Source: Allohahella marinimesophila (GTDB lineage: Bacteria; Pseudomonadota; Gammaproteobacteria; Pseudomonadales; Oleiphilaceae). Taken from it: DNA of 64,000 nt. Numbering within the stretch: position 1 is the stretch's first letter; every line of letters starts with the position of its first letter. This document shows positions 1-9,984 of the stretch, one piece after another. The position numbers and the translations under genes are program-made. The stretch spans positions 1-64,000 of the forward strand of contig NZ_BAABBO010000021.1 of assembly GCF_039538005.1 (NCBI RefSeq), given 5' to 3'. The notes under the pieces are model-generated. The model was not told the origin of the DNA, searched no databases, and saw nothing but the letters and a program-made list of their open reading frames with translations.

Positions 1-76
1 TCTACTGTATCGGGGGCTTGCCATCAAATAGCTGTTGTTACTCTTACTGTAACTATGACGCTCGCAAGGAAAATTA

Positions 77-564
77 ATAAATCGTCCCCACTGGATGATA
101 CCGCTCGTTTTCATCGGGCCAACTAGTCTTTTCCTGCACTCTGCCTGGGAAATGTGGCAGGTCCCTGTTATAAGGCCATGGCCCCAGCTGACCATGCCAC
201 CGCGATCCGGATCGGCACCCAGGCAACCTTTTGGGATGCCAATATTGTAGTCACTGCCTATCTCATAGCAGCGATACGCGTACGCTACATCGGCTGGATG
301 CAAGCCCCATCATCGAAACCACTATTTTTTTGCCTGGCAGCCGGGCTGCTTATAACCGTCTTATTTGAAAATCTGGCGACCGAAGTATTACAGCGATGGA
401 CATACAACGAACAGATGCCAACGCTCCCACTGTTAGGCGCCGGGCTACTGCCATTGGCCCAGTGGGTCGTGGTGCCCGCGCTTAGCCTCTACGCAACCGG
501 GCTGATGTATTTTGGCTTACTACCAATGCGAGGACATGCGCTTTCAGGGCAGCATAGCGCCTGA
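77..564 (+). pseudogene. Broken copy of a four-helix membrane protein gene
   Basis: This is a decayed paralogue of the intact gene at 19923-20405. The nucleotide match begins where the intact gene has its ATG; here that codon reads ATA (77-79). A one-base deletion near 163-175 then shifts the frame, so the remaining C-terminal part is read from about position 154. The rest retains the family signature, including LFENLATEVLQRW, the NEQMPTLPLLGAGLLPLAQW stretch and the closing GLMYFGLLPMR segment. Family function is unknown; it is a small multi-spanning membrane protein associated here with copper genes. A GTG at 154 could start a shortened 136-residue protein, but loss of the start codon plus the frameshift make a pseudogene more likely. 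Confidence 0.75.
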
Positions 565-618
565 ACCAGTTAGGCTAATTGTTATCTAAGCTTCGCGCTC
601 GTCGGGCACCTTGTCGCT

Positions 619-3600
619 TCATGCTTCAGCAAGCCCATGACTTTTCCACAGGTAGTAACCCACTGGTATCAACAGCAGTGCCAGAATGACAGCAGAGATC
701 ATGCCGCCGACCATTGGCGCAGCAATGCGTCCCATGACTTCTGAGCCTGTGCCAGTGCCAATCATGATAGGCACCAGTCCCCCGATAATGGCGGCCGCCG
801 TCATCATTACAGGCCGCACCCGCATTCCGGCACCCTGAAGCACCGCGCGGCGAAGAGTTTCCCGCCTGGGCGCCAGCCCCTTCTCTTCACAGGTCTGCAG
901 CATCTGCTCATAGGATTGGTTGAGGTAAACCAGCATGATGACACCAATCTCCACGGCCACACCGGCCAGTGCAATGAAGCCGACACCTACAGCAACCGAA
1001 AAGTTGTAGCCCAGCAGATACATCAACCAGATGGCACCGATCATGGCGAACGGCAGTGTGCCCATAATAATCGCTACTTCCCCGAAGCGGCGGAAGTTCA
1101 GGAACAGCAGGATCACAATGATGGCCAGCGTCAACGGCACCACAAAGGTCAGCTTTTCCTTGGCACGCAGCATGTATTCATACTGGCCGGACCAGTTAAG
1201 CGAGTAGCCCGCCGGCAGATCCAGCTCCTCGCTCACGATGGCCATCGCCTGCTCCACGTAAGTGCCAACATCAACGCCCTCAATATCCACAAAGGTCCAG
1301 CCATTCAGGCGCGCATTTTCGCTCTTGATAGCCGGCGGGCCATCTTCCACCCGAATATCGGCTACATCCGTCAGGGCAATCCGCTGTCCTGATGCCGTCA
1401 CGATGGGGAGTTGCTCCAGTTTTTCAGGGGAATCCCGGTAATCTTCCGGATAACGGAGATTGATCGGGTAACGCTCGAGCCCTTCAGTGGTTCTCGATAC
1501 GTTGATGCCACCAATCGCCGAGGCCACCACCTGCTGCACATCCGCGATGTTGAGCCCATATCGAGCTGCACGTTCCCGATCGATATCCACTTTGATATAC
1601 CGCCCCCCGGCGACGCGCTCGGCGTAGACGGATGCCGTTCCGGGTATGTCGACCATGACTTCCTCAAGACGCTTGCCGATCTTCTGGATAACGGCAAGAT
1701 CAGGACCTGCCACCTTAATACCAACCGGGGTTTTTATACCCGTTGCCAGCATATCGATGCGCGTGATGATCGGCATCACCCAAGCATTGGTCACCCCTGG
1801 GAAGCGGATCAGGGCATCAAGCTCCTGTTTAAGCTTCTCGGTGGTCATGCCTTCTCGCCACTGATCCCTTGGCTTTAGCTGAATAAACGTCTCGATCATC
1901 GTCAATGGCGCGGGGTCGGTTGCGGTCTCCGCCCGCCCAACCTTGCCGAACACGGTTTTGACTTCGGGCACGGTAGCAATCAACTTGTCCGTCTGCTGCA
2001 GCAGTTGTCGGGCCTTACCGATGGAGATGCCCGGATAGGTAGTTGGCATATACATCAGATCGCCTTCATCCAGCGGAGGGATGAACTCACTCCCGATTTT
2101 TGTAGCTGGCCACAGGCCAACAACCAGTGTCAGCAGAGCGGCCAGAACTGTCGTTTTTGGGAATTGGAGCACCAGTTTCAGAGCGGGCATATAGGCACCG
2201 ACCAGCAGTCGGTTCACGGGATTCTTGTGCTCCGGTAGCACCTTGCCGCGAATGAAATATCCCATTAGCACCGGCACCAGTGTTACCGCCAGGGCGGCAC
2301 TGGCGGCCATGGCATAGGTCTTGGTAAACGCCAGAGGCGCGAACATGCGCCCTTCCTGCGCTTCCAGGGCAAACACCGGCAGAAAACTGACAGTGATGAT
2401 CAAGAGCGAGAAAAATAGCGCCGGCCCGACTTCCGAGGCCGACCGGGCGACCACCTCCCATCGATTCTCCGGCGTAAGCGGCGTTCGCTCCATGTGCTTG
2501 TGCATGTTCTCGATCATCACGATGGCGCCATCGATCATGGCGCCGATTGCAATGGCAATACCCCCGAGCGACATGATGTTGGCGTTGAGGCCCTGCCAGT
2601 GCATGACGGTAAACGCGGTCAGGATGCCCACGGGCAGGCTGAGAATCGCCACCAGCGACGAGCGGACATGGAACAGGAAGACCATACACACCAGGCCCAC
2701 CACCAGAAACTCTTCAAGCAGTTTGAATCCGAGGTTATTAACCGCCCGCTCGATCAGGCCGGACCGATCGTATACCGTGACCACTTCCACGCCTTCGGGC
2801 AGGCTAGACTTCAGCTTCTCCAGCTTGGCCTTCACGCCGTTAATGGTTTTTTGGGCATTTTCACCGAAGCGCATGACCACAATGCCGCCGACGACTTCCC
2901 CTTCACCGTTCAGTTCGGCGATACCCCGCCGCATCTGCGGCCCGACCTCAACACGGGCCACATCTTTCAGGAGGATGGGCGTCCCATTCACATCAAGACC
3001 CAGCGGAATCGATAACAGGTGGTCCTGGGACTGGATATAACCGGTAGTGCTGACCATGTATTCCGCTTCGGCCATCTCGATAACCGATGCGCCCACTTCC
3101 TGGTTTCCGCTCTTGATAGCGTTCTGGATGTGCGCTAGAGGAATACCCAGTGCGCGAATCTTTTCCGGATTAACCTTGACCTGATACTGCTTCACCATGC
3201 CGCCAAGCGCAGCCACCTCAGACACACCGGGCACCGTTTGCAGCTCGTATTTCAGGAACCAGTCCTGCAGGCTGCGCAACTGGCTAAGATCGTTGTTCCC
3301 GGTACGGTCAACCAGTGCGTACAGGTAAACCCAGCCAACCCCGGTGGCGTCCGGCCCCAGTTGAGGCCGGGCCGAGTCAGGCAGATTGGGCGCCACCTGG
3401 GACAGGTACTCCAGCACCCGGGAGCGGGCCCAGTACATATCGGTATCTTCATCAAAAATGACATAGACGAAGGAGTCACCGAAGAACGAGTAGCCCCTGA
3501 CCGTTTTCGCACCGGGCACTGAGAGCATGGCCGTGGTCAGCGGATAGGTCACTTGGTCTTCCACCACCTGTGGCGCTTGACCCGGGAAGTTGGTTTTGAT

Positions 3601-3747
3601 GATGACCTGTACATCGGAGAGGTCCGGCAGGGCATCCACCGGCGTTTTCTGCAGCGAGTATAACCCCAGGCCAGTAAGCAGCGCCGAGGCCAGCAACACC
3701 AGAAAACGATTACGGATGGACCAATTAATAATGGAGGCAATCATCAC
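619..3747 (-). CDS. cusA: CusA-type heavy-metal RND efflux pump
   Basis: Inner-membrane proton-driven pump of a Cus-like tripartite system exporting Cu(I)/Ag(I) from periplasm or cytosol to the outside. At 1042 residues it has full HME-RND length. The first transmembrane helix lies at about residues 12-30, followed by the porter domain, the helix block containing GAMIDGAIVMIENMHKH, the second porter half and a final helix block. CusA-like rather than CzcA-like features are the GVGWVYLYALVD segment and the methionines in GDLMYMPTTYPGIS and in RIDMLATGIKTPVGIKV, which correspond to the metal-relay methionines of E. coli CusA. Its ATG overlaps the stop of the upstream cusB-like gene by four bases, so the two are probably translationally coupled. 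It is the last gene of the operon. Confidence 0.95.
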   Translation of the reverse strand: MMIASIINWSIRNRFLVLLASALLTGLGLYSLQKTPVDALPDLSDVQVIIKTNFPGQAPQVVEDQVTYPLTTAMLSVPGAKTVRGYSFFGDSFVYVIFDEDTDMYWARSRVLEYLSQVAPNLPDSARPQLGPDATGVGWVYLYALVDRTGNNDLSQLRSLQDWFLKYELQTVPGVSEVAALGGMVKQYQVKVNPEKIRALGIPLAHIQNAIKSGNQEVGASVIEMAEAEYMVSTTGYIQSQDHLLSIPLGLDVNGTPILLKDVARVEVGPQMRRGIAELNGEGEVVGGIVVMRFGENAQKTINGVKAKLEKLKSSLPEGVEVVTVYDRSGLIERAVNNLGFKLLEEFLVVGLVCMVFLFHVRSSLVAILSLPVGILTAFTVMHWQGLNANIMSLGGIAIAIGAMIDGAIVMIENMHKHMERTPLTPENRWEVVARSASEVGPALFFSLLIITVSFLPVFALEAQEGRMFAPLAFTKTYAMAASAALAVTLVPVLMGYFIRGKVLPEHKNPVNRLLVGAYMPALKLVLQFPKTTVLAALLTLVVGLWPATKIGSEFIPPLDEGDLMYMPTTYPGISIGKARQLLQQTDKLIATVPEVKTVFGKVGRAETATDPAPLTMIETFIQLKPRDQWREGMTTEKLKQELDALIRFPGVTNAWVMPIITRIDMLATGIKTPVGIKVAGPDLAVIQKIGKRLEEVMVDIPGTASVYAERVAGGRYIKVDIDRERAARYGLNIADVQQVVASAIGGINVSRTTEGLERYPINLRYPEDYRDSPEKLEQLPIVTASGQRIALTDVADIRVEDGPPAIKSENARLNGWTFVDIEGVDVGTYVEQAMAIVSEELDLPAGYSLNWSGQYEYMLRAKEKLTFVVPLTLAIIVILLFLNFRRFGEVAIIMGTLPFAMIGAIWLMYLLGYNFSVAVGVGFIALAGVAVEIGVIMLVYLNQSYEQMLQTCEEKGLAPRRETLRRAVLQGAGMRVRPVMMTAAAIIGGLVPIMIGTGTGSEVMGRIAAPMVGGMISAVILALLLIPVGYYLWKSHGLAEA

Positions 3748-5030
3748 TGGTCTCCATCCTGGCTCATGTTACTGTGATCCATTGCCTCATGATTCATTGA
3801 TTCTGGCGCGGCCATCCGTTGAAAATCCGAGGTCTTGCTGGATTCCGAATCGATCAGGAACTGGGCGGACGTCACCACCGTATCACCGGGCAAAATGCCG
3901 TCGAGAACTTCCGCATATTGGTCCCCGACGCGCCCCAAGGTCACGTTGACGGACTTGAATGCGCCCTCTTCCAGCGCCAGCACGACACGATCACTCTGGC
4001 CAGTGCGCACGACGGATTCCCGGGGCACCAGTATTCGCCGTTCGCCCTGGCCCGGCTGAATGTTCAGCCGGGTGAACATGCCCGGCAGCAAGGTGCGATC
4101 AGTATTGTCAAAACGCATCCTGATCTGCGCTGTTCGGGTTTTGGGGCTAACCTCGGGGTATACATAATTCACCTCCCCGGTCCACTGGCGGCCGGGCATG
4201 TAGTCCAGGGTCATCCCCACCGGGTTGCCTACTTCAAGTTCTGGAAACTGGCTCTCAAAGACCTCCCCAATCACCCAGACCTCGTCGAGCGCAGCGATCG
4301 ACAAAATCCGGTCTCCAGGCTTAACGAACATACCCTCTCTCACCCCGAGGTTCGAGATCACTCCGGAGCCTGGCGCATAGACGGTCACCGTCCTCTGTAC
4401 TTTGCGGGTCTTCCGCAGCTGAAGGATCAGATTGGCCGGAACCTTCAATGACACTAGCCTCTCCTCGGAGGCATCGATCAGGCGCCGATTTCCCCGGTTC
4501 AGGGCCAGTAGCAACTCCTCCTGAGCGTTCACCAGTGTGGGCGAGTACAGGGTATAGAGCGGCTTGCCTTGCTCGACAGGCTCGCCTTCTGCCTTGACAT
4601 AGAGTGCCTCTATCCACCCTTCAACACGCGGGTGGACATGCACCATCTCGTCTTCGTTGTACTGAACGTAACCCACGGTGGCAATGTCGTTCGGCAGGCG
4701 TCCCTGAATCACCTTGTCCGTGCGGACGCCCAGGTTATTCACAATATTCGGCGAAATGCGGACTGTTCCGGGCGCAGCGTCTGCGGATCCGCCCTGCTCA
4801 TAAACCGGAATCAGATCCATGCCCATCGGCGATTTGCCCGGCTTGTCACTTTTGAAATTGGGGTCCATCGGTGCCACCCAGTACAGCGGCTCCTTTGATT
4901 CGGTGCCGGCAATCTCGGTGACTGGTGCGGTTATGGATTCAGAGGTCAGCCACCAGGCTGCCCCCGCTCCGCCGATGCTGCCGAGCAACACAAAGCCGAT
5001 CGGGCGAATGAAATTAGCCATAGGGGTCAA
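3744..5030 (-). CDS. cusB: CusB-type periplasmic adaptor (membrane fusion protein)
   Basis: Periplasmic adaptor linking the RND pump to the outer-membrane channel and passing metal to the pump. The 428-residue protein has an N-terminal membrane anchor (about residues 8-27), then a heavy-metal-binding domain with the signature YWVAPMDPNFKSDKPGKSPM (about 50-75), then the lipoyl/barrel-sandwich hybrid and beta-barrel domains typical of the family. The C-terminus carries a short Met/His-rich tail (SMNHEAMDHSNMSQ), which suggests extra Cu(I) binding. It overlaps the preceding cusC-like gene and the following cusA-like gene by four bases each. A second ATG three codons in (5021) is an alternative start. 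Confidence 0.93.
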   Translation of the reverse strand: MTPMANFIRPIGFVLLGSIGGAGAAWWLTSESITAPVTEIAGTESKEPLYWVAPMDPNFKSDKPGKSPMGMDLIPVYEQGGSADAAPGTVRISPNIVNNLGVRTDKVIQGRLPNDIATVGYVQYNEDEMVHVHPRVEGWIEALYVKAEGEPVEQGKPLYTLYSPTLVNAQEELLLALNRGNRRLIDASEERLVSLKVPANLILQLRKTRKVQRTVTVYAPGSGVISNLGVREGMFVKPGDRILSIAALDEVWVIGEVFESQFPELEVGNPVGMTLDYMPGRQWTGEVNYVYPEVSPKTRTAQIRMRFDNTDRTLLPGMFTRLNIQPGQGERRILVPRESVVRTGQSDRVVLALEEGAFKSVNVTLGRVGDQYAEVLDGILPGDTVVTSAQFLIDSESSKTSDFQRMAAPESMNHEAMDHSNMSQDGDQ

Positions 5031-6346
5031 TCCTGATAACGAGTTACTGGAACGGAAGATATGTCAGAGGCATCAGCGGTGAGGTAGCGGAAACTCGCCA
5101 GATTACGCGCCCGCTCGGCCATCATCTGTATCAGCTCAATATTGGCATTGAGTTCTGCGATCCGTGCGCGCACGGCCTCGGCGAAGTCGCCGTCGTCGTT
5201 GTTGTAGGCTGTCAGGGCTGCGCTGGCCTGCTCTTCCATTTGCGGCAGCAGAGTCTGCTGATAGAGCGCTATGCGGTCATCCAGCAGTACTATTCGGGCC
5301 GTGGCAGCACGGGCTTTGGCCTGTAGCGACCGAATCTGCAGAAAGCGCTCTGTCTTCGCTGCTTCCAACCGAGCGGCCGCCGCATTCAACTTTCGATCCT
5401 GCCGGTTACCGGTAAAGATCGGCAGATCAAAACCGATGCCCACGGAGAACAGATCGGCTCTGTTCTGCCCGTTCGGCGCCCGATCACGATACCCGTATTG
5501 TGCCGAGACCGACCACTCCGGCTTATAGGCCTGTCGAGCCAGGTCCACATCCACGGCCTGAGCATCAATCAACTGGTCGGTAACACGGACTAAAGGATGG
5601 TGGATCAACGCATCCGCAGTGGTTTCAATCCGGTCTGCCGGCAATGCTTTCAACAGTGCAGGGGGCAATTCTTCACTGACCGGAAGCTGAGCCCGGTTCG
5701 CACCGACCCATTCTCCGAGAGTCTCCTGACTGGATGCCAGCTGCAACTTCATGGCCGTCAACCGATCCTCCAGGCGTGTCAATTCCAGGGAAGCACGAAT
5801 GACATCCTGCTGCCTTGAGCCCATGGTGGCGGAGGTATACCCCACCTCGGCGACGTCGACCAATTGCTCAAAAAGCCCTCGGTTGTCTTCAATCAGCCGG
5901 ATGCTCTGCTGGGATCGCCACACATCAAGCCAGAGAAGGGTCACCGTTTCCGCCACTTGCGCGCGCCGATTCTCCCGACGAAAGGGCTGCACCTCGGCCA
6001 TCTTGACTTTCTTGTCCCGCGATAACTGGAGACTGTTGCCACGCGGGAAACGCTGGGTAAGCCCAATGGTGGCCTGAGTCATCGCCTCCTGCCCGGTATC
6101 AAAGGTGTCCGTGGGCAGATTTGCCGCGCCAATGGACACACGGGGATCGGGAAGCGCCCCCTCGGCGATGGATTCCTCCAGCAAAGCGTCCTGCGTCAGG
6201 GCACTCTGGCGAAGCCAGGGATCGTTCTCGATGGCGGTATCAATCACGTTCGGTAATTCGAGCCTTGGCGCTGCCAAACCGGGCAGACTGATTAAAACCA
6301 GGACGGCTAACAAGGCCAGATTTATAACGCGAGGAAGGAAGGACAA
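5027..6346 (-). CDS. cusC: CusC-type outer-membrane efflux channel (TolC family)
   Basis: First gene of the cusCBA operon. The 439-residue protein has a cleavable signal peptide (hydrophobic about residues 8-25, ending GLAAP) and two outer-membrane-efflux repeats rich in alpha-helical heptads, as in TolC/CzcC proteins. It provides the trimeric outer-membrane exit duct for the adaptor-pump pair encoded just downstream. No lipobox is visible, unlike E. coli CusC, so it is probably not a lipoprotein. A TTCAG-type direct repeat lies about 50 bp upstream of its start. CzcC-like naming would be equally valid for this subunit alone; the CusA signature next door decides the choice. Confidence 0.9.
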   Translation of the reverse strand: MSFLPRVINLALLAVLVLISLPGLAAPRLELPNVIDTAIENDPWLRQSALTQDALLEESIAEGALPDPRVSIGAANLPTDTFDTGQEAMTQATIGLTQRFPRGNSLQLSRDKKVKMAEVQPFRRENRRAQVAETVTLLWLDVWRSQQSIRLIEDNRGLFEQLVDVAEVGYTSATMGSRQQDVIRASLELTRLEDRLTAMKLQLASSQETLGEWVGANRAQLPVSEELPPALLKALPADRIETTADALIHHPLVRVTDQLIDAQAVDVDLARQAYKPEWSVSAQYGYRDRAPNGQNRADLFSVGIGFDLPIFTGNRQDRKLNAAAARLEAAKTERFLQIRSLQAKARAATARIVLLDDRIALYQQTLLPQMEEQASAALTAYNNDDGDFAEAVRARIAELNANIELIQMMAERARNLASFRYLTADASDISSVPVTRYQD

Positions 6347-6397
6347 CTTGAAATCTCCACTGAAAGCATTTCAGAAAGCCCATCCTATGACCCTAAA

Positions 6398-6413
6398 CTG
6401 AACCCGAGCTGAA
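6398..6413 (-). promoter_or_regulatory. Putative CopR/CusR-type operator upstream of cusCBA
   Basis: On the minus strand this reads TTCAG-N6-TTCAG, a direct repeat with an 11-bp period, the spacing expected for an OmpR-family dimer. It lies 52 bp upstream of the cusC-like start. The same pattern occurs twice in front of the first two-component system (12039-12089) and once at 37629-37644. Assignment is by recurrence only. Confidence 0.45.
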
Positions 6414-6601
6414 ATTAATTACAAGAAACGGATATTGGGATCTGACTCAGATATATTTTTAAATCTGATGACATCAAAATATTGGTCGGCAGCACTTCGA
6501 GCGCACTGGCAAATGCAGGCTCGGACAGCGCGGCGTGTCGACGCCAAGGAACAGCCAACATTAGCCTGAGTCAACGTAGGCACATCTTCGAATCTGCGTT
6601 A

Positions 6602-7261
6602 TCAATCATTGGATTTCAGGCTGGAGCTACTGACAAACGCCCGCCATTGGTCTAAACGGGGGATAAACATGGGCACCTTTTGCTGATACTGCCGATAGGC
6701 TTCACCAAATTCATCCAGCACTTGCCGCTCTTCCTTTCTCGCCAGCATAACGTAGATGAATACAATCACGGGAAAGAGCCCCACGGAAAACAAGGTGGGC
6801 CAATGCACCACGCCCTCGCCAAACAACGCAATAAATAGTCCTGTGTACTGGGGATGTCTGACATAGCGGTAAAGGCCATCGGTCACCAGCGTATTTTGCT
6901 GGCGTGCGCGGTGCACCTGTCGCCAGCCCTGGAAAAAGATACCAATACCGAGGAGCACCGGTGCATAGCCCAGAATCATGGAAATTATCATTCCCGTCTC
7001 GCCCAATCCCAATAACGTGGACCAGAGGCTGGCATTGAGATCATACCGATCAAGACCAAAGAACCTGGAAAGGAGATAGATGGTCAAAGGAAACCCGTAC
7101 ATTTCAGCATATAAGGCGATGATAAACGCCTGCACTACTCCGGCACCGGTCCACTCATGCCAGGATTTGGGTGCGAGATAGCGATATAAAAACCAGGAAA
7201 TCACCACGATCATGATGATCGCGAGTGCCCAGGCGCCTGAGTGTGCAATTGTTGGTTCCAA
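6602..7261 (-). CDS. Isoprenylcysteine methyltransferase-like membrane protein
   Basis: A 219-residue multi-spanning protein of the ICMT/PEMT-like family, whose conserved C-terminal half binds S-adenosylmethionine at the membrane. The signature GLYRYVRHPQYTGLFIALFG (about residues 130-150) and the C-terminal LARKEERQVLDEFGEAYRQY segment are present. The substrate is unknown. It starts with TTG, supported by an AGGAG ribosome-binding site seven bases upstream. It is the last gene of the copA-type ATPase operon, 122 bp after the ATPase. Two relatives lie nearby, one intact (18773-19429) and one with an internal deletion (21011-21391), so the association with copper ATPases is repeated in this window. 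Confidence 0.85.
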   Translation of the reverse strand: MEPTIAHSGAWALAIIMIVVISWFLYRYLAPKSWHEWTGAGVVQAFIIALYAEMYGFPLTIYLLSRFFGLDRYDLNASLWSTLLGLGETGMIISMILGYAPVLLGIGIFFQGWRQVHRARQQNTLVTDGLYRYVRHPQYTGLFIALFGEGVVHWPTLFSVGLFPVIVFIYVMLARKEERQVLDEFGEAYRQYQQKVPMFIPRLDQWRAFVSSSSLKSND

Positions 7262-7383
7262 TATTAATCTCCTGTTTGCTCGATATTGTCAGGCCTGGGC
7301 CAGGAGGGGAAAATCCGTACCGTTCAGAGATCGTCCATGCGATTCTCCGTGTATGACATGGCTCTCCCCAGTGACTTGGAAGC

Positions 7384-9735
7384 TCAGGGCTTCGGCCCAA
7401 GTTTGACCACCCTCAAACGCAACGCGTTCACAATCACGCTGACCGAGGACAGCGACATCGCGGCCGCCGCAAAGATTGGGGACAACAGTATGCCGAAAAA
7501 CGGATACAAGACCCCTGCTGCAATGGGAATGCCAGCGGCGTTGTATATGAAGGCGAAAAACAGGTTCTGCCGGATATTGCGCATGGTCGCCAGAGACAAT
7601 CGCCGCGCTTCCACAATACCCATCAGGTCGCCTCGCAGCAGAGTAATGCCGGCACTTTCAATGGCCACATCGGTCCCGGTACCCATGGCCACACCCACAT
7701 CTGCAGTTGCCAGGGCAGGTGCATCGTTAACGCCGTCGCCAGCCATGACCACAATGCGGCCTTCGTCTTTCAGGCGTTGAATAATTCTGCCTTTGTCTTC
7801 CGGCAGGACTTCCGCTTCAACTTCATCAATATGCAATTTGCGGGCAACCGCCTCCGCAGACGTGCGATTATCTCCAGTCAGCATGACTACCCGGATGCCG
7901 TCTTTCTGCAGGGCTGAAATGGCGGCTTCAGTGGTTTCCTTTATCGGATCGGCGATGGCAAGCAGTCCGGCCACTTTGCCACCGACGGCTGCGAAAATCA
8001 CGGTGGCGCCGTCCTTGCGGAGCTGGTCGGCTTCGTCGTCAAAGCCTGCCGTATCGACGCCTTCAGCTTCCATCAACAAGCGGTTACCCAGCAGCACCCG
8101 CTGGCCATCAATCGTGCCAGTCACGCCTTTGCCGTTGGGGGAGTCAAAGTCTTCAGCATCCGGTAGCTTCAGCTTCATGGCCTTGGCTTTGTCAAGAATG
8201 GCGTGGGCCAGTGGGTGCTCACTGCCTTTCTCCAGACCGCCAGCAAATCGCATCAGTGCTTCTTCACTGAACCCCTCTGCGGGAACGAGTTTGGTTACCT
8301 GGGGTTTGCCTTCGGTCAGTGTGCCGGTTTTATCGACCACCACAGTGTCCACCTTCTCCATACGCTCCAGGGCTTCGGCATCACGGATCAATACGCCGTT
8401 TTGGGCACCCCGACCGACACCGACCATAATCGACATGGGTGTTGCCAGACCCAGCGCACAAGGGCAGGCGATTATCAGCACACTCACGGCAGCGATCAGG
8501 CCGAATGCCATGGGCGGTGTCGGCCCGAAGAATGACCAGGCAATGAAGGCGATAATGGCGATTACGATCACGGCCGGCACAAAGTAACCCGCAACTTTGT
8601 CAGCCAGGCCCTGGATGGGTGCGCGGCTACGCTGGGCGCTGGCCACCATCTGCACAATCTGGGACAGCATGGTATCCCGGCCTACCTTATCGGCCCGCAT
8701 GATAAAACTGCCTTGCTGGTTGATGCTGCCGCCGATCACCTGGTCGCCGATTTTCTTGCTGACTGCCAGAGGCTCACCGGTCACCATGGACTCATCGACA
8801 TTGGATCTGCCCTCGAGAATCTCGCCGTCCAGCGGCACCTTGTCTCCCGGGCGTACCCGCAGGCGATCGCCGACCTTGACCTGATCCAGGGAGACATCGG
8901 CCTCACCACCCGCCTCGTCCAGCTTCCGCGCCGTCGCCGGAGCCAGATCCAGCAAGGCCTTGATGGCGCCGGAGGTTTTCTCTCGGGCTCGCAGTTCAAG
9001 CACCTGCCCGAGCAACACCAGTACCACAATGACCGCCGCTGCTTCGAAATACACCGCCACCGAGCCGTCATCCTGCCGGAAGGCTCCCGGGAAGATCTCA
9101 GGCGCGAATGTCGCAATCAGGCTGTAGATCAACGCCACACCGGTACCGATGGAGATCAGGGTGAACATATTCAGGTTACGGCTGAGCACGGATTTCCAGC
9201 CTCGAACAAAGAATGGCCAGCCACACCAGACCACCACTGGCGTTGCCAGTATCAGCTGAATCCAATTGGACACCTGCGGGGCCACGATGTGATCGAGCCC
9301 GGTCAGGTGCCCGCCCATTTCAAGCCCAAAGACGGGCAAGGTCAGAACCAGGCCGATCCAGAATCGGCGGGTCATATCCATGAGCTCTGCGGAGGGCTCG
9401 TCAGTCAGGCTCACCTCTTCCGGTTCCAGCGCCATACCGCAAATGGGGCAGTCCCCGGGGCCCTGCTGGCGAATCTCCGGATGCATGGGACAAGTGTACA
9501 TGGTGCCCGCCGCTACAGGCTCTGCCCGCTTCTGCGCCTCACCGAGGTACTGTTCCGGGTTCTCGTCAAAGCGGGACTGGCAGCGTGACGAGCAGAAATA
9601 CCAGGTTTTACCACCGTGTTGGCTGCGGTGCTCCGCCAAGTGCGGATCTACCGTCATGCCGCAGACCGGATCTTTGACGGTGGGCTCGCCAGAAACTTCA
9701 TGGGTGTGATGATCGTGGTGATGATGCTCAGGCAT
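7384..9735 (-). CDS. copA: Copper-translocating P1B-type ATPase
   Basis: Inner-membrane ATPase exporting Cu(I) from the cytosol. Instead of classical CxxC HMA domains, the N-terminus has a His-rich start (MPEHHHHDHHTHE), a YHS-type domain (KDPVCGMTVD to YFCSSRCQSRFDENP) and a heavy-metal-binding domain (YTCPMHPEIRQQGPGDCPICGM). The core has the CPC metal-site motif in IIACPCALGLATP, the phosphorylation motif DKTGTLTEGKP, an HP motif in GSEHPLAHAI and the MAGDGVNDAPALA hinge. I place the start at 9735, where GGGAG precedes the ATG; this leaves about 783 residues. The start overlaps the end of the preceding small membrane protein by eight bases. The second ATPase of the window (16211-18490) has a different N-terminus, so the two may differ in metal or partner. 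Confidence 0.93.
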   Translation of the reverse strand: MPEHHHHDHHTHEVSGEPTVKDPVCGMTVDPHLAEHRSQHGGKTWYFCSSRCQSRFDENPEQYLGEAQKRAEPVAAGTMYTCPMHPEIRQQGPGDCPICGMALEPEEVSLTDEPSAELMDMTRRFWIGLVLTLPVFGLEMGGHLTGLDHIVAPQVSNWIQLILATPVVVWCGWPFFVRGWKSVLSRNLNMFTLISIGTGVALIYSLIATFAPEIFPGAFRQDDGSVAVYFEAAAVIVVLVLLGQVLELRAREKTSGAIKALLDLAPATARKLDEAGGEADVSLDQVKVGDRLRVRPGDKVPLDGEILEGRSNVDESMVTGEPLAVSKKIGDQVIGGSINQQGSFIMRADKVGRDTMLSQIVQMVASAQRSRAPIQGLADKVAGYFVPAVIVIAIIAFIAWSFFGPTPPMAFGLIAAVSVLIIACPCALGLATPMSIMVGVGRGAQNGVLIRDAEALERMEKVDTVVVDKTGTLTEGKPQVTKLVPAEGFSEEALMRFAGGLEKGSEHPLAHAILDKAKAMKLKLPDAEDFDSPNGKGVTGTIDGQRVLLGNRLLMEAEGVDTAGFDDEADQLRKDGATVIFAAVGGKVAGLLAIADPIKETTEAAISALQKDGIRVVMLTGDNRTSAEAVARKLHIDEVEAEVLPEDKGRIIQRLKDEGRIVVMAGDGVNDAPALATADVGVAMGTGTDVAIESAGITLLRGDLMGIVEARRLSLATMRNIRQNLFFAFIYNAAGIPIAAGVLYPFFGILLSPIFAAAAMSLSSVSVIVNALRLRVVKLGPKP

Positions 9736-9955
9736 TGTGATCTCCCGTCTTGTCTGCCGGCCAGTCCGCAAACGCAATGACATACAGTAGAATGAGGTTG
9801 ACGAGTGGAAACAGTATCAGGACCCCCATCCACCCCGGGTACCCCGTACGCTGGCAAACACGCCAGGCCGGGATGACGACTGCGATGGCAATCACCAGCA
9901 TCCACAGCCAGTGCCCTGCCCACATGGTGTTACCAAACATGTTATTTCCCATCAT
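9728..9955 (-). CDS. Small two-helix membrane protein in copper operon
   Basis: A 75-residue protein with a Met/Asn-rich start (MMGNNMFGNTMW) followed by two hydrophobic segments (about residues 17-32 and 43-60) joined by a short polar loop, ending in a polar tail. It sits between the APC permease and the copper ATPase on the same strand, and its last codons overlap the ATPase start. I do not recognise a named family. Met-rich small membrane proteins are common in copper operons and might hand Cu(I) to the ATPase, but that is inference. Confidence 0.7.
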   Translation of the reverse strand: MMGNNMFGNTMWAGHWLWMLVIAIAVVIPAWRVCQRTGYPGWMGVLILFPLVNLILLYVIAFADWPADKTGDHNA

Positions 9956-9984
9956 AGTATGAATCTCCGTTTGGATGGCTGGTC

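Noticed and set aside
2321..3040. Long plus-strand frame inside the cusA-like gene
   Set aside because: It is antisense to a full-length, well-conserved RND pump and has the low-complexity composition of a shadow frame.
7793..8587. A 264-codon plus-strand frame inside the copper ATPase gene
   Set aside because: It is the Ser/Ala-rich antisense of a conserved ATPase and has no family resemblance.
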